Assembly: GCA_028868895.1 (NCBI GenBank)
Contig: JAGWTP010000011.1
Location: 1 to 54,525, forward strand
From: Burkholderiales bacterium
GTDB taxonomy: Bacteria; Pseudomonadota; Gammaproteobacteria; Burkholderiales; Burkholderiaceae_C
DNA length: 54,525 nt
Direction: 5' to 3'
This document shows, piece after piece, positions 18,587 to 27,754 of the stretch. The notes beneath the pieces were generated by a model. That model searched no databases and was not told the origin of the DNA. It saw only the letters and a list, made by a program, of their open reading frames with translations. The translations under genes and the position numbers were made by a program. Position 1 is the first letter of the stretch. Every line of letters begins with the position of its first letter.

Positions 18587-19180
18587 TCAGTTTTCGGATT
18601 TGTCTTGCGTTGCGTCATTTCGCAGCCCACCTGACCGGCCATCGGCCGGCAGCCATTGCCGGCGCCGCAGCGCCCAGCGCAATTCATCGGCCAACTGGCG
18701 GCGCAGTTCGGGGCGCACGAAGCGCCCCACCGCAATGCGCTGTCCCTGCCCCGACAGCTCGACCAGCGAGCGGTCGCCGTGTTCGGGCTCCACGCGGACC
18801 CAGTCGGGCGCGAACTCGGCGCGTTCGACGTGCCGGCCGAACACACGCTCGACGGTCAGGCGGCCGGGCTGCAGCCGGATCAGTTCGCTGTCGGCGGCAT
18901 GGCGCGAATACACCAGCAACGCGCCGCCGACCGCCAGCAGCTCGAGCCACGCGAACGGCATCACCAGTGTCGCGCCCAGGTTCCAGAACGCCAGCGCGAT
19001 GCCGATGGAGACGAGGCACAGCGACGCGTAGAGCGTCAAGATCTGGCGTGGCGTGGCCGAACAATTGCGCTTGAGCAACCACTGGACCGTTTGCCCGCCC
19101 GACCTCGACACGGCACCGAAACGCAACGGCCGCGCCGCGGTCATCGTGGCGATCGAGGGGTGAGAAATGGTTGCTGACAT
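18587..19180 (-). CDS. DUF2244 membrane protein
   Basis: 197 residues with two adjacent helices (about 46-66 and 72-92) and a cytoplasmic C-terminal domain (WVRVEPEHGDRSLVELSG..., then RPELRRQLADEL). This is the DUF2244 pattern, a family often found directly ahead of ctaC. It is probably the first gene of the oxidase operon. A weak AGGCGGG ribosome site precedes the ATG at 19180. Function is unknown. Confidence 0.85.
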   Translation of the reverse strand: MSATISHPSIATMTAARPLRFGAVSRSGGQTVQWLLKRNCSATPRQILTLYASLCLVSIGIALAFWNLGATLVMPFAWLELLAVGGALLVYSRHAADSELIRLQPGRLTVERVFGRHVERAEFAPDWVRVEPEHGDRSLVELSGQGQRIAVGRFVRPELRRQLADELRWALRRRQWLPADGRSGGLRNDATQDKSEN

Positions 19181-19261
19181 CCCGCCTGTTGCCTTGAAAT
19201 TTCGCCGACCGGTCTCAAACTGAATCCAACTGCGGCAGGCTTCATGTGCCGTGCTGCTTTG

Positions 19262-19282
19262 GCGCCGGGGTGGGCCCGGCGC
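19262..19282. terminator. Hairpin after the BioC-like methyltransferase
   Basis: GCGCCGGG-GTGGG-CCCGGCGC, a perfect 8-bp GC stem in the 114-base gap between the methyltransferase stop and the DUF2244 start on the minus strand. It probably separates the methyltransferase from the oxidase operon. There is no T run. Confidence 0.45.
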
Positions 19283-19294
19283 AAGCGCGAGAGT

Positions 19295-20227
19295 TTAGCG
19301 CAGAGGTTGCCGACTCTTGGGGCCGCCGTGGCCGGACCGCACCATCGCGCGCATGTCGTCGAGTGACACCGTGGTGGCCTCACCGGGGCGCAGCCGCGGT
19401 GGCGCCTTGAAGGCGTGTCCATAGGCGACCTCGAAGCTCATCCCGAGCGTGCCGTCGGGCGCCGCACTCGATTCGAGTTCGCGCTCCAGCCGTGCCCGCC
19501 ATCGCGGCGTGCGCAGGCCCTTGTAGCGGTCGGGTGCGGTGTTGCCGCCGAGCGCGTGCAGTTCAGACAGCAGCGCGCGCGGGTTGGCCCAGCGCAGGGT
19601 CAGCGTTTCCTGGTCCATCACCGGGTCGGCGAAACCGGCGTGCACGAGCATGTCGCCGAGGTCGTGCATGTCGATGAAGCCCGGCGTGGGCGCAGGCCAG
19701 CCCAGGCGCTGGTACAGCGCGCGCAACTCGCGCAGCGTGCCCGGTCCGAGGCACGAGAACATCACGAAGCCATCGACCCGCAACATCCGCTGCCAGCGCT
19801 CGAACAACGGGATCGGATCGACCACGGCGTGCAGCGCCATGTTGGACCAGATCAGCCCGGCGCCTGGTGCAATGTCGTCCGCTTCGGCAACGACCTCGAC
19901 AGCGCCGGCACTGCGACGCAACGCCGACCACCACGGCCGCCACGCCTGCTCGCGGCTGCGCGCCAGCCACGCGGCGTCGGGCTCGACCCGCACGCGCCGG
20001 GCGTTCGGGTAGGCCTGCGCGAGCAGCGCGTCCCCCGCACCCTGGGTGCTCCACCAGTCGAACACCAGGTCGGGCTGGCACAGGATGAGTTGCAACTTCT
20101 CGGCCATGCGCCGCGCCACTTCGCCGTGCAGCCACGGCGGCTGTGCCGCGCGGTGCAGGCGGCGCAGCGCCGCTTGCACCGCGATCGGGTCGAGGCGGCG
20201 CGCGGCGGAGTCGGTGGGGTCGGGCAT
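19295..20227 (-). CDS. BioC-like SAM-dependent methyltransferase
   Basis: 310-residue soluble protein with a class I methyltransferase layout, resembling the malonyl-ACP methyltransferase BioC branch. It has the post-I acidic residue region, the SNMALHAVVDPIPLFERWQRML block and VDGFVMFSCLGPGTLREL, typical of BioC. Motif I, normally a glycine-rich GxGxG loop, reads FDWWSTQGAGD and is much weakened, so SAM binding is uncertain. It is read divergently from comF with only 20 bases between starts. Confidence 0.75.
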   Translation of the reverse strand: MPDPTDSAARRLDPIAVQAALRRLHRAAQPPWLHGEVARRMAEKLQLILCQPDLVFDWWSTQGAGDALLAQAYPNARRVRVEPDAAWLARSREQAWRPWWSALRRSAGAVEVVAEADDIAPGAGLIWSNMALHAVVDPIPLFERWQRMLRVDGFVMFSCLGPGTLRELRALYQRLGWPAPTPGFIDMHDLGDMLVHAGFADPVMDQETLTLRWANPRALLSELHALGGNTAPDRYKGLRTPRWRARLERELESSAAPDGTLGMSFEVAYGHAFKAPPRLRPGEATTVSLDDMRAMVRSGHGGPKSRQPLR

Positions 20228-20247
20228 TCGAGCCAGTATATTGAGCC

Positions 20248-20964
20248 GTGATCTTCACCCCACTGATCGAGGCCACCGCGCGCCTGCCCAGCCTGTGCGC
20301 CGTCTGCCACGGCTGGGGCGTGCAGCGGGTGTGCGCGCAGTGCGTGCGGCGCTTCGCGTCGGTGCTGCCGCGCTGCCAGCGCTGCGCGCTGCGGGTGCCG
20401 GACGGCGTTGTGCTGTGCGGCGCCTGCCTGACCGCGCCGCCGCCATTCGCGGGCGCGCTCGCCGCGGTCGACTATGCCCACCCGTGGGACACGCTGATCA
20501 CCCACTTCAAGTTCCACGGTGCGCTCGACCTCGCGCCGGCGCTGGCCCGGCGCCTGCTCGAAGCGTTCGAGCGCAGCGGCTTGGCGGCGCCCTCCCTGCT
20601 GCTGCCGCTGCCGCTGAGCGACGCCCGCCTGCGCGAGCGCGGCCACAACCAGGCCTGGGAACTCGCCCGGCGCATCGGCCGGGCGCTGCGGTGCCCGGCC
20701 GATGCGCGGCTGCTGCTGCGCGTCAAGGACACGCCGCACCAACTCGCATTGCCGCCCGAGCAGCGCGCCGGCAACGTGCACGGCGCGTTCGCGGTCGAGC
20801 CGCGCCGGCTCGGCGAAATGCACGGGCGCCGCGTGACCCTGGTCGACGACGTGATGACCACCGGCGCCACCGCGGCCGAAGCCTCGCGCACGCTGCTGCA
20901 GGCCGGCGCGAGCGAAGTCCACGTGTGGGTCGTGGCACGCACCCCCCGCCCCGGCGCCGCCTGA
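20248..20964 (+). CDS. comF: ComF family phosphoribosyltransferase-like protein
   Basis: 238 residues from a GTG at 20248. Four N-terminal CxxC-type pairs (CAVC, CAQC, CQRC, CGAC) suggest a double zinc finger, followed by the phosphoribosyltransferase domain with the PRPP loop VTLVDDVMTTGAT. ComF proteins take part in DNA uptake during transformation in several species. It is followed 21 bases later by trmL and shares a 20-base divergent spacer with the methyltransferase gene. Confidence 0.92.
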   Translation: MIFTPLIEATARLPSLCAVCHGWGVQRVCAQCVRRFASVLPRCQRCALRVPDGVVLCGACLTAPPPFAGALAAVDYAHPWDTLITHFKFHGALDLAPALARRLLEAFERSGLAAPSLLLPLPLSDARLRERGHNQAWELARRIGRALRCPADARLLLRVKDTPHQLALPPEQRAGNVHGAFAVEPRRLGEMHGRRVTLVDDVMTTGATAAEASRTLLQAGASEVHVWVVARTPRPGAA

Positions 20965-20985
20965 CGCCCACGACCATTGAGCGCC

Positions 20986-21456
20986 ATGTTCAACATCGTC
21001 CTCGTCCACCCCGAGATCCCGCCGAACACCGGCAACGTGATTCGCCTGGCCGCCAACACCGGGTGCGCGCTGCACCTGATCGAGCCGCTCGGTTTTTCGA
21101 TGGACGACAAGCAGCTGCGGCGCGCCGGGCTCGACTACCACGAGTACGCGCCGGTGCGCCGCCATGCATCGTGGCCCGCGTTCCTCGACCAGGCGCGGCC
21201 CGACGCGTCGCGCCTGTTCGCGTTCACGACGCAAGGCAGCCAGCCGTTCGCCGACGTCGCCTGGCACGAGGCCGACTGGCTCGTGTTCGGCGCCGAGACC
21301 GCCGGCCTGCCGAGCGAGGTTCGCGCGTCGATCGACCCAACCCGGCGCGTGCGCCTGCCGCTGCGCGCCGGGCAACGCAGCCTGAACCTGAGCAACGCGG
21401 TGGCGGTGGCGGTGTTCGAAGCCTGGCGCCAGACCGGCTACGCCGGTGGCGTGTAG
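20986..21456 (+). CDS. trmL: tRNA (cytidine/uridine-2'-O-)-methyltransferase TrmL
   Basis: SPOUT-class RNA methyltransferase of 156 residues that methylates the ribose of wobble base 34 in tRNA-Leu isoacceptors. It opens MFNIVLVHPEIPPNTGN and has the knot motifs FGAETAGLP and LNLSNAVAVAVFEAWRQ. The ATG at 20986 matches the family N-terminus exactly; a TTG at 20977 is rejected. The gene converges on the Bug receptor gene with an 11-base gap. Confidence 0.95.
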   Translation: MFNIVLVHPEIPPNTGNVIRLAANTGCALHLIEPLGFSMDDKQLRRAGLDYHEYAPVRRHASWPAFLDQARPDASRLFAFTTQGSQPFADVAWHEADWLVFGAETAGLPSEVRASIDPTRRVRLPLRAGQRSLNLSNAVAVAVFEAWRQTGYAGGV

Positions 21457-21467
21457 GCGTTTGGCCG

Positions 21468-22454
21468 CTATTCCGGCTTGACGCCCGCGGCCTTGATGAC
21501 CGCGGCCCAGCGGGTGCGCTCGGTCTTCATCAGACCCGCCAGCGCCTCGGGAGCGGTGCCGGCGGCGCTGAAATACTGGCTCAACATCTTCGCGCGAACC
21601 TCGTCGCTCTTGATGATCCGCACCAGTTCGCGCGACAACCGATCGATGACAGGCGCAGGAGTGCCGGCCGATGCGAGCACGGCTTGCCACGAGATCGCCT
21701 CGAAGCCCGGGTAGCCCTGCTCGACGAAGCTCGGGAACTCGGGCAGCGTGGCCGACCGGCCCAGCGTCGTGACGCCCAGCGCCTTGAGCTTGCCCGCGCG
21801 GATCTGGCCGATGGCCACGCCCGGCACCATGAATGCGGCCTGCACGTCACCCGCCAGGATCGCACTGACGACCTGCGGGAAGCCCTGGTACGGCACGTGC
21901 ACCAGGTTCAGCCCGGCGCGCGTCTTGAACAGTTCCATTGCCAGGTGCGAGGCGCTGCCGATGCCGATGCTGCCGTAGTTCAGCTGACCGGGACGGGCCT
22001 TGGCGATGCGCACGAAGTCGGCGAGCGTGTTGGCGCCCAGCTTGGGGTCGACCACCAGCACGTTCGGCGACGTCGCCACCAGCGTGACCGGGGCGAGTTC
22101 GCGCACCGGGTCGTAGCTCAGGTCCTTGATGAGCAGCGGCGCGGTGACCAGCGGGCCCTGGATCGTGAACAGCAGGGTGTAGCCGTCGGCCGGCGCCTTC
22201 GCGACCATGCCGGTGCCGATGTTGCCACCGGCGCCGGGCCGGTTGTCGACGACCACGCTCTGGCCCAGCGCGTGGCCGAGCGGGTCGGCGATCAGCCGCG
22301 CGATGAAGTCGGGCGAGGTGCCCGGCGGGAACGGCACGACGAGCCGGATCGGCCGGCTCGGCCACGATTGCGCCGACGCGGTCGACGACAGCATGGGCAC
22401 GCCAAGCGCGGTGGCGCCGGTGAGCGTGGTTTGCAGGAAGTGGCGGCGCTGCAT
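21468..22454 (-). CDS. Bug/TctC family periplasmic solute-binding protein
   Basis: 328-residue tripartite tricarboxylate transporter receptor homologue. The N-terminus has RRHFLQ followed by a hydrophobic stretch and a likely cut after TASA, which fits a Tat signal. The mature part shows the Bug family blocks IRLVVPFPPGTSPDF, VVVDNRPGAGGNIGT and VPYQGFPQ. A GGAGG precedes the ATG at 22454. No membrane subunits (TctA/TctB) are nearby, as is usual for the expanded orphan Bug receptors of Burkholderiales. The ligand is unknown. It follows gpsA by 14 bases. Confidence 0.92.
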   Translation of the reverse strand: MQRRHFLQTTLTGATALGVPMLSSTASAQSWPSRPIRLVVPFPPGTSPDFIARLIADPLGHALGQSVVVDNRPGAGGNIGTGMVAKAPADGYTLLFTIQGPLVTAPLLIKDLSYDPVRELAPVTLVATSPNVLVVDPKLGANTLADFVRIAKARPGQLNYGSIGIGSASHLAMELFKTRAGLNLVHVPYQGFPQVVSAILAGDVQAAFMVPGVAIGQIRAGKLKALGVTTLGRSATLPEFPSFVEQGYPGFEAISWQAVLASAGTPAPVIDRLSRELVRIIKSDEVRAKMLSQYFSAAGTAPEALAGLMKTERTRWAAVIKAAGVKPE

Positions 22455-22468
22455 CGAGTGGTCCTCCG

Positions 22469-23476
22469 TCAGGTTTCGGGCCGCGCGCCGCGGCCCATCA
22501 GTTGTTCGAGCGCCTGCGCCGGTGTGGACAGGCCGTCGAGCACGCCGACCACGGCCTGCGTGATCGGCATGTCCACCTGCAGCGCGCGGGCGCGCCGCAG
22601 CACCATCGGCGCGCTGCTCACGCCTTCGGCCACGTGGCCGAGCTCGGCCAGGATGCGGGCCAACGGCAGCCCTTGCGCCAGCAGCTGGCCGACGCGGCGG
22701 TTGCGCGACAGGTCACCGGTGGCGGTGAGCACCAGATCGCCCAGCCCCGACAAGCCCATGAAGGTCTCGGCGCGCGCACCGAGGGCCAGCCCCAGGCGCG
22801 TCATTTCGGCCAGGCCGCGGGTGATCAGCGCGGCGCGCGCGTTCAGGCCCAGGCCCGCGCCGGCGTCGCCGTGGCCCGGCATGCCGTCGGCGATGCCGGT
22901 GGCAATCGCAAGCACGTTCTTGACCGCGCCGCCGACCTCCACACCCACCGCATCGTCGGAGGTGTAGACGCGCAGGTGGTCGCTGTGCAGCGCCTGCACC
23001 GCCTGCTCGCACAACGTCGGGTCCGTGCTCGCCGCCACCAGCGCGGTGGGTTGGGCGCGCGCGACCTCGACCGCGAAGCTCGGCCCCGACAGCACGCCGA
23101 CCCGCGCGTGCGGGTCGATGGAGCGCGCGATCTCGTGGCCGAGCCGGCCGGTGTGCTGCTCGAAGCCCTTGCACAGCCAGATCACGCCGGACGCGCGGGC
23201 GCCGATGCGGCGCAGCAGTTCGTCGAGCGCGGCCATCGGCGTGGCCACGATCACCAGCCCGCCGCGCGCATGGGCCAGCGCGGCGTCGAAATCGGCCTCG
23301 ATGTGCAGCGCGTGGGGCAACGCCACGCCGGGCAGGTAGCGCGCGTTGGTGCGGGTCGTGTGCAGCAGCGCGGCCTGCGCCGCGTCGCGCGCCCACAGCC
23401 GGGTGGGATGGCGCGCGGCCGTGCTGGCCGCCAGCGCCGTGCCCCACGCACCTGCCCCGAGCACCGTGAGGTTCAT
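22469..23476 (-). CDS. gpsA: Glycerol-3-phosphate dehydrogenase [NAD(P)+]
   Basis: Cytoplasmic enzyme of 335 residues that reduces dihydroxyacetone phosphate to sn-glycerol 3-phosphate for phospholipid synthesis. The NAD(P) loop [10 protein letters not shown] is at the N-terminus. The catalytic lysine lies in [13 protein letters not shown], and [14 protein letters not shown] and SRNRRVG are family blocks. It is 20 bases after secB, and the secB-gpsA pairing is common in proteobacteria. Confidence 0.97.
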   Translation of the reverse strand: MNLTVLGAGAWGTALAASTAARHPTRLWARDAAQAALLHTTRTNARYLPGVALPHALHIEADFDAALAHARGGLVIVATPMAALDELLRRIGARASGVIWLCKGFEQHTGRLGHEIARSIDPHARVGVLSGPSFAVEVARAQPTALVAASTDPTLCEQAVQALHSDHLRVYTSDDAVGVEVGGAVKNVLAIATGIADGMPGHGDAGAGLGLNARAALITRGLAEMTRLGLALGARAETFMGLSGLGDLVLTATGDLSRNRRVGQLLAQGLPLARILAELGHVAEGVSSAPMVLRRARALQVDMPITQAVVGVLDGLSTPAQALEQLMGRGARPET

Positions 23477-23496
23477 GGGGCCGGCACTTCGGTGCG

Positions 23497-23982
23497 TCAG
23501 TTCAGCGTGTTGACCGCGCCCGAACCGTCCGAACCGTTGCCCGCAGCGGCCTGCGCCTGCTGGGCCTGCTGGGCTTCGAACATCGCCTGGAAGTTGACCT
23601 CCGAGAGCAGCACCGGCGGGAACCCGGCGCGCGTGCAGACGTCGGAGACGATCGCGCGCAGGTACGGGTAGATGATGCCGGGGCAGGCGATGCCGATGAT
23701 CGGCTGCAACTGGTCTTCGGGAATGTTGCGGATCTCGAAGATGCCGCCCTGCTTGGCCTCGACGAGGAACAACACCTTGTCGTTGACCTTGGTCGTGACG
23801 GTGGCGGTGACGGTGACCTCGTACACGCCGTCGCCGATCGGCCCGGCGCCCAGGCCGAGGTTGATCTCGACCTGCGGCTGGCCCTGCTCGAGCAGGATCT
23901 GCGGCGAATTGGGTTGCTCGAGCGACAGATCCTTCAGGTAGATGCGCTGGATCTGGAACACCGGGTTGTTGTCGTCGGCCAT
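23497..23982 (-). CDS. secB: Protein-export chaperone SecB
   Basis: 161-residue cytosolic chaperone that holds unfolded preproteins and passes them to SecA. Family blocks include [19 protein letters not shown] at the start, VFLVEAKQ-like [14 protein letters not shown], and [34 protein letters not shown]. The C-terminal tail is low-complexity Ala/Gln. It lies in a rhodanese-grxC-secB-gpsA run, 93 bases after grxC. Confidence 0.98.
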   Translation of the reverse strand: MADDNNPVFQIQRIYLKDLSLEQPNSPQILLEQGQPQVEINLGLGAGPIGDGVYEVTVTATVTTKVNDKVLFLVEAKQGGIFEIRNIPEDQLQPIIGIACPGIIYPYLRAIVSDVCTRAGFPPVLLSEVNFQAMFEAQQAQQAQAAAGNGSDGSGAVNTLN

Positions 23983-24075
23983 GGGAGTCTCGGGTTGGAG
24001 GGTGGGGCTCGGCGGCGACGCGCAGCCGAGCGATCTGCGGCGGCGATTATCGCCGCGTGCGTCGGGCCGCCGGAA

Positions 24076-24342
24076 TCAGGCGCCCGCGCCGGCGAGCAGC
24101 GCCGCGAGCTCGCCGCGCTGGTCCAGCGCAACGAGGTCGTCGCAGCCGCCCACATGGGTGTCGCCGATGAAAATCTGCGGCACCGTGCGCCGCCCGGTGA
24201 GCTCCATCATCGTCGCGCGCTGCGTCGGGTCGAGGTCGACCCGCACCTCATCGATCGCTTCGACACCGCGCTGCTGCAGCAGCGCCTTGGCGTGCTGGCA
24301 GTATGGACACACCAGCGTGGAATACATCCTGACGGCTTGCAT
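24076..24342 (-). CDS. grxC: Glutaredoxin 3
   Basis: 88-residue dithiol glutaredoxin with the active site C12-PY-C15, the TVPQIFI cis-proline segment and the GGCDDL glutathione-binding end. It reduces protein disulfides using glutathione. The start at 24342 (MQAVRMYST) gives the family length and lies 13 bases after the rhodanese stop. Confidence 0.96.
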   Translation of the reverse strand: MQAVRMYSTLVCPYCQHAKALLQQRGVEAIDEVRVDLDPTQRATMMELTGRRTVPQIFIGDTHVGGCDDLVALDQRGELAALLAGAGA

Positions 24343-24355
24343 CGGCGGCACCCGC

Positions 24356-24769
24356 TCAGGCCGACTTCTCGACCGGCAGGTTCGCCGCGCGCCAGGCTTC
24401 GAGGCCGCCGGCCAGGGCCCGCGCATTGTCGAAGCCGAGCTTCTTCAGCGTGACCACCGCGCGGCCGGCGCGCGCACCGGTGGCGCACACCACCACCAGC
24501 GGCAGCGCCTTGTTCTTCGGCAACGCGGTGGAAGCCTCGAGCTGGCCGAGCGGCACGCTCTTGGAGCCGGCCACGTGGGCGGCGGCGTATTCGGCGGGTT
24601 CGCTCACGTCGATCAGCACCGCCTTCTCGCGGTTGATCAACTGGACCGCGTCGTGGGTCGACACCTTGCCGGCGCCGCCCCCGCCCTTGCCGATCAGCGG
24701 CCACAGCAGCAGGCCGCCCGACACCGCGGCCGCGAAGAACAGGAACCAGTTGTCGATGAAGAACTTCAC
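24356..24769 (-). CDS. Membrane-anchored rhodanese-like protein
   Basis: 137 residues: an N-terminal membrane helix (about 7-26) followed by a single rhodanese domain with the catalytic Cys95 in [10 protein letters not shown] and the [16 protein letters not shown] block. It resembles YibN-type proteins that sit next to grxC and secB. The sulfur acceptor is unknown. It is the first gene of its run, with a TATAAT box 32 bases ahead of the start. Confidence 0.92.
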   Translation of the reverse strand: MKFFIDNWFLFFAAAVSGGLLLWPLIGKGGGGAGKVSTHDAVQLINREKAVLIDVSEPAEYAAAHVAGSKSVPLGQLEASTALPKNKALPLVVVCATGARAGRAVVTLKKLGFDNARALAGGLEAWRAANLPVEKSA

Positions 24770-24800
24770 GGGCGCGCCAATGGGTTTGAGGAAGTCGCGG

Positions 24801-24806
24801 ATTATA
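24801..24806 (-). promoter_or_regulatory. TATAAT -10 box ahead of the rhodanese-grxC-secB-gpsA run
   Basis: On the minus strand TATAAT reads 24806 to 24801, a perfect -10 in a very GC-rich region, placing a start near 24794 and a leader of about 25 bases. No matching -35 is visible. The region is divergent with gpmA, whose own promoter I cannot place. Confidence 0.5.
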
Positions 24807-24895
24807 GAATTCTGGCGTCATCCGCCCGGCCCGCCGGCGCCTTTGGCCTCAACCCGATCCCGGTCGACCTGCCGCCACGAACCCACGCCTCGCCC

Positions 24896-25639
24896 ATGCA
24901 CAAGCTCGTCCTGATCCGCCACGGGGAGTCCACCTGGAACCTCGAGAACCGCTTCACCGGCTGGACCGATGTCGAGCTCACGCCGCTGGGCGTGCAGCAG
25001 GCGCAGCGGGCCGGCAGGCTGCTCGCCGCCGAGGGCTTCGAATTCGACCTGGCCTGCACCTCGGTGCTCAAGCGCGCGATCTGGACGCTGTGGCACGCGC
25101 TCGACCAGATGGACCGCACCTGGCTGCCGGTTGTCAACGACTGGCGCCTGAACGAACGCCACTACGGCGCGCTGCAGGGCCTGAACAAGGCCGAGACGGC
25201 CAAGAAATTCGGCGACGCGCAGGTGCTGGCCTGGCGCCGCAGCTACGACACGCCGCCACCGGCGCTGGCCGCCGACGACCCGCGCTGCGAGCGCAGCGAC
25301 CCGCGTTACGCGCGCCTGGATCCCGCCGACGTGCCGCTGACCGAATGCCTGAAAGACACCGTCGCGCGCGTGCTGCCGGCCTGGAACGACCGCATCGCCC
25401 CGGCGATCCGCAGCGGTCAACGGGTGCTGATCGCCGCCCACGGCAACAGCATCCGCGCACTGGTGAAATACCTCGACGGCGTCAGCGACGCCGACATCGT
25501 CGGGCTCAACATCCCCAACGGCATTCCGCTGGTCTACGAACTCGACGCCGAGCTGAAACCGATCCGCAGCCGTTACCTCGGCGACGCCGCGGAGGTGGCC
25601 GCGGCCGCGGCGGCGGTGGCCAAGCAGGGCAAGGCCTGA
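24896..25639 (+). CDS. gpmA: 2,3-bisphosphoglycerate-dependent phosphoglycerate mutase
   Basis: 247-residue glycolytic enzyme that interconverts 3- and 2-phosphoglycerate. The phospho-histidine is in LIRHGES (H9). Other active-site blocks are [31 protein letters not shown] and [14 protein letters not shown]. The ATG at 24896 matches the family N-terminus. The frame is open far upstream, but that part is a shadow of the rhodanese region. It converges with plsC. Confidence 0.97.
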   Translation: MHKLVLIRHGESTWNLENRFTGWTDVELTPLGVQQAQRAGRLLAAEGFEFDLACTSVLKRAIWTLWHALDQMDRTWLPVVNDWRLNERHYGALQGLNKAETAKKFGDAQVLAWRRSYDTPPPALAADDPRCERSDPRYARLDPADVPLTECLKDTVARVLPAWNDRIAPAIRSGQRVLIAAHGNSIRALVKYLDGVSDADIVGLNIPNGIPLVYELDAELKPIRSRYLGDAAEVAAAAAAVAKQGKA

Positions 25640-25657
25640 GGTTCGCGCCGGTGCGGC

Positions 25658-25678
25658 GCGACGGCCCCGGCGCGTCGC
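25658..25678. terminator. Hairpin between convergent gpmA and plsC
   Basis: GCGACG-N9-CGTCGC in the 48-base gap between two convergent genes. It is weak evidence because there is no T run and the region is very GC-rich. Confidence 0.25.
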
Positions 25679-25687
25679 TGCGGCGGC

Positions 25688-26425
25688 TCAGCGATCGAGG
25701 TGCGCGGCGATGTCGCTGCGCAAGGTCTGCGCGAGTGCGCGCCGATCCAGTTGCGCGCTCGTCCGTGCCGGCAGCAGCGCAACGCGCGCGACCACGCCTT
25801 CGCCACAGGCCACCCGCCACAGGCTTTGCAGCAACGTCGTGTCGCCGACGAACTCGACCGCCCGGCTGATCGGCTCGGCCGCGTCGGAAAAGCGCAGCGC
25901 CACCGGCTGCACCGGCGCGGCGGTGGCGATCGCGGCCTGCAGCAGGTTGGCGTGGAAAGGCAGCAGCACCCGCCCGTCCGATGTGGTGCCTTCGGGGAAT
26001 ACCGCCACCGTCTCGCCGGCCGCCAGCGAGCCGGCCATCAGGTGCACCACGCGCAGCGCGTCGCGCTTGCGCTCACGCTCCAGATAGAGCGTGCCCGCGG
26101 CATGCGCCAGCTGCGACAGCAGCGGCCACGCCTTCACGTCGGCCTTGGAGACGAAGCGTGCGTGCGGCACCACGGCGTGCAGTGCGGTGATGTCGAGCCA
26201 CGAGATGTGGTTGGCCACCAGCAGCGTGCCGCCGGGCTCGAGCGTGCCCTCGACGTGGATCTCGATGCCCATCGTGCGCAGCATCTTCACCGACCACCAG
26301 CGCACGTGCGCGTGGCGCTGGGGTGCATCGAAGCCGCGAAACCGCAGCATCACGATCGCCACGCCATGCAGCCCGTGGGCGACGCACCGCGACAGCCGCC
26401 ACGCCGCGCGCAGGCGGCGCTTCAT
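25688..26425 (-). CDS. 1-acyl-sn-glycerol-3-phosphate acyltransferase (PlsC-like)
   Basis: 245-residue membrane-associated acyltransferase of phospholipid synthesis. The HX4D motif is N72-H73-I-S-W-L-D78 and the phosphate-binding motif FPEGT is at 143-147. An N-terminal hydrophobic stretch (about 16-28) would anchor it. The start overlaps the pyrC' stop (ATGA), so it is translated from the pyr transcript. Several PlsC paralogues exist in this order, so the exact substrate is not certain. Confidence 0.92.
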   Translation of the reverse strand: MKRRLRAAWRLSRCVAHGLHGVAIVMLRFRGFDAPQRHAHVRWWSVKMLRTMGIEIHVEGTLEPGGTLLVANHISWLDITALHAVVPHARFVSKADVKAWPLLSQLAHAAGTLYLERERKRDALRVVHLMAGSLAAGETVAVFPEGTTSDGRVLLPFHANLLQAAIATAAPVQPVALRFSDAAEPISRAVEFVGDTTLLQSLWRVACGEGVVARVALLPARTSAQLDRRALAQTLRSDIAAHLDR

Positions 26426-27720
26426 GCCGCGGCTTCGTGCGCGACGCTGCCCGCCACCAGGGTGTAGCGCACCCGACCGGGCAGCTCGTAGCCTGCGAAC
26501 GGCGTGTGCTTGCCCTGGCTGCGCAACGCGGCCGGGGTGACGGTCCAGCGCTCAGCCAGGCTGAACACGCAGACGTCGGCCACGCCGCCTTCGACCAGCC
26601 GCCCGGCGCTGGCGCCCAGCGAGCCGAGCGCGTCGCCGATCACCGCGACCGGCGCGCTCGTGACCGCACCCAGCGTGCGCGCGAGCGGCACCGAATCTTC
26701 CGTGCCCCACTTCAGCGCCAGGCTCAGCAGCAGCTCCAGGCCGGTGGCGCCGGGCTCGGCCTCGGCGAACGGCAGGTTCTTGGCGTCGGCATCGACCGGC
26801 GTGTGGTCGCTCACCAGCGCATCGACGGTGCCGTCGGCCAAAGCGGCGCGGATCGCGTCGCGGTCGCGCTGCTGGCGCAGCGGCGGCGTGACGCGCATCG
26901 CGGCATTGAAGTAGCCGATGTCGACGTCGATCAGGTGCAGCTGGTTCACGCTCACGTCGCAGGTGACCGGCAGGCCTTCGGCCTTGGCGCGCCGCACCAG
27001 CTCGATGCCGGCGGCGCTGCTCAGGCGGCACAGGTGCACGCGCGCGCCGGTGTCGCGCACCAGCTCGAAGATCGTGGCCAGGGCGATCGTCTCGGCGATC
27101 GCCGGCACCCCCGAAAGGCCCATGCGGGTGGCCAGTGCGCCCTTCGCGGCCACGCCGTTGCCCAGCCACGCGTCGTTCGGCCGCAGCCAGGTCGTGTAGC
27201 CGAAGGTCGCGGCGTACTGGAGCGCGCGGTGCAGCACCAGCGTGTCTTTCAGCGCGACCTCGGCCTGCGAGTAGCCGACGCAGCCGGCATCGGTCAGCTC
27301 GGCCATCGCCGTCAGCACCTCGCCGCGCAGCCCGCGCGTGAGCGCGCCCAGCGGGTACAGGTGCGCGAGGTTCAGGTTGCGGGCGCGGAACTTGAGCATC
27401 TGCACCAGGCCGGGCTCGTCGAGCACCGGCTCGGTGTCGGGCGGGCAGACGAGGCTGGTCACGCCCCCGGCCACCGCGGCGGCCATCTCCGACTCGAGCA
27501 TGCCTTCGTGCTCGTGGCCGGGTTCGCGCAGCCGCGCGGCCAGGTCGACCAGGCCGGGCGCCACGACCAGGCCGGTGGCGTCGATGGTGCGGTCGGGATC
27601 GAACCCGGCACCGACCTGGCCGAATGCGACGATGCGCCCGGCGGCGATCGCCAGGTCGCCCGGCGCGTCGCGCATCGACGCCGGGTCGATCAGGCGGCCG
27701 TTCTTGATCAGGATCTTCAT
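26422..27720 (-). CDS. Dihydroorotase-like PyrC', catalytically inactive ATCase partner
   Basis: 432-residue amidohydrolase-fold protein of the dihydroorotase family. The metal ligands are missing: the HxH site reads D59-L-A61-A-R63, the third histidine position is R180 (TWLRPND), the fourth is R232 (CRLSS), and the bridging acid is replaced near Q152. Only D305 (SDHTP) remains. This is the pattern of the non-catalytic PyrC' that holds PyrB in the dodecameric aspartate transcarbamoylase of Pseudomonas. A working dihydroorotase should be encoded elsewhere. It follows pyrB by 34 bases and overlaps plsC. Confidence 0.92.
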   Translation of the reverse strand: MKILIKNGRLIDPASMRDAPGDLAIAAGRIVAFGQVGAGFDPDRTIDATGLVVAPGLVDLAARLREPGHEHEGMLESEMAAAVAGGVTSLVCPPDTEPVLDEPGLVQMLKFRARNLNLAHLYPLGALTRGLRGEVLTAMAELTDAGCVGYSQAEVALKDTLVLHRALQYAATFGYTTWLRPNDAWLGNGVAAKGALATRMGLSGVPAIAETIALATIFELVRDTGARVHLCRLSSAAGIELVRRAKAEGLPVTCDVSVNQLHLIDVDIGYFNAAMRVTPPLRQQRDRDAIRAALADGTVDALVSDHTPVDADAKNLPFAEAEPGATGLELLLSLALKWGTEDSVPLARTLGAVTSAPVAVIGDALGSLGASAGRLVEGGVADVCVFSLAERWTVTPAALRSQGKHTPFAGYELPGRVRYTLVAGSVAHEAAA

Positions 27721-27754
27721 TCGGGCTGCTTTCTCGTCGTACCGGCGCGCCGCC

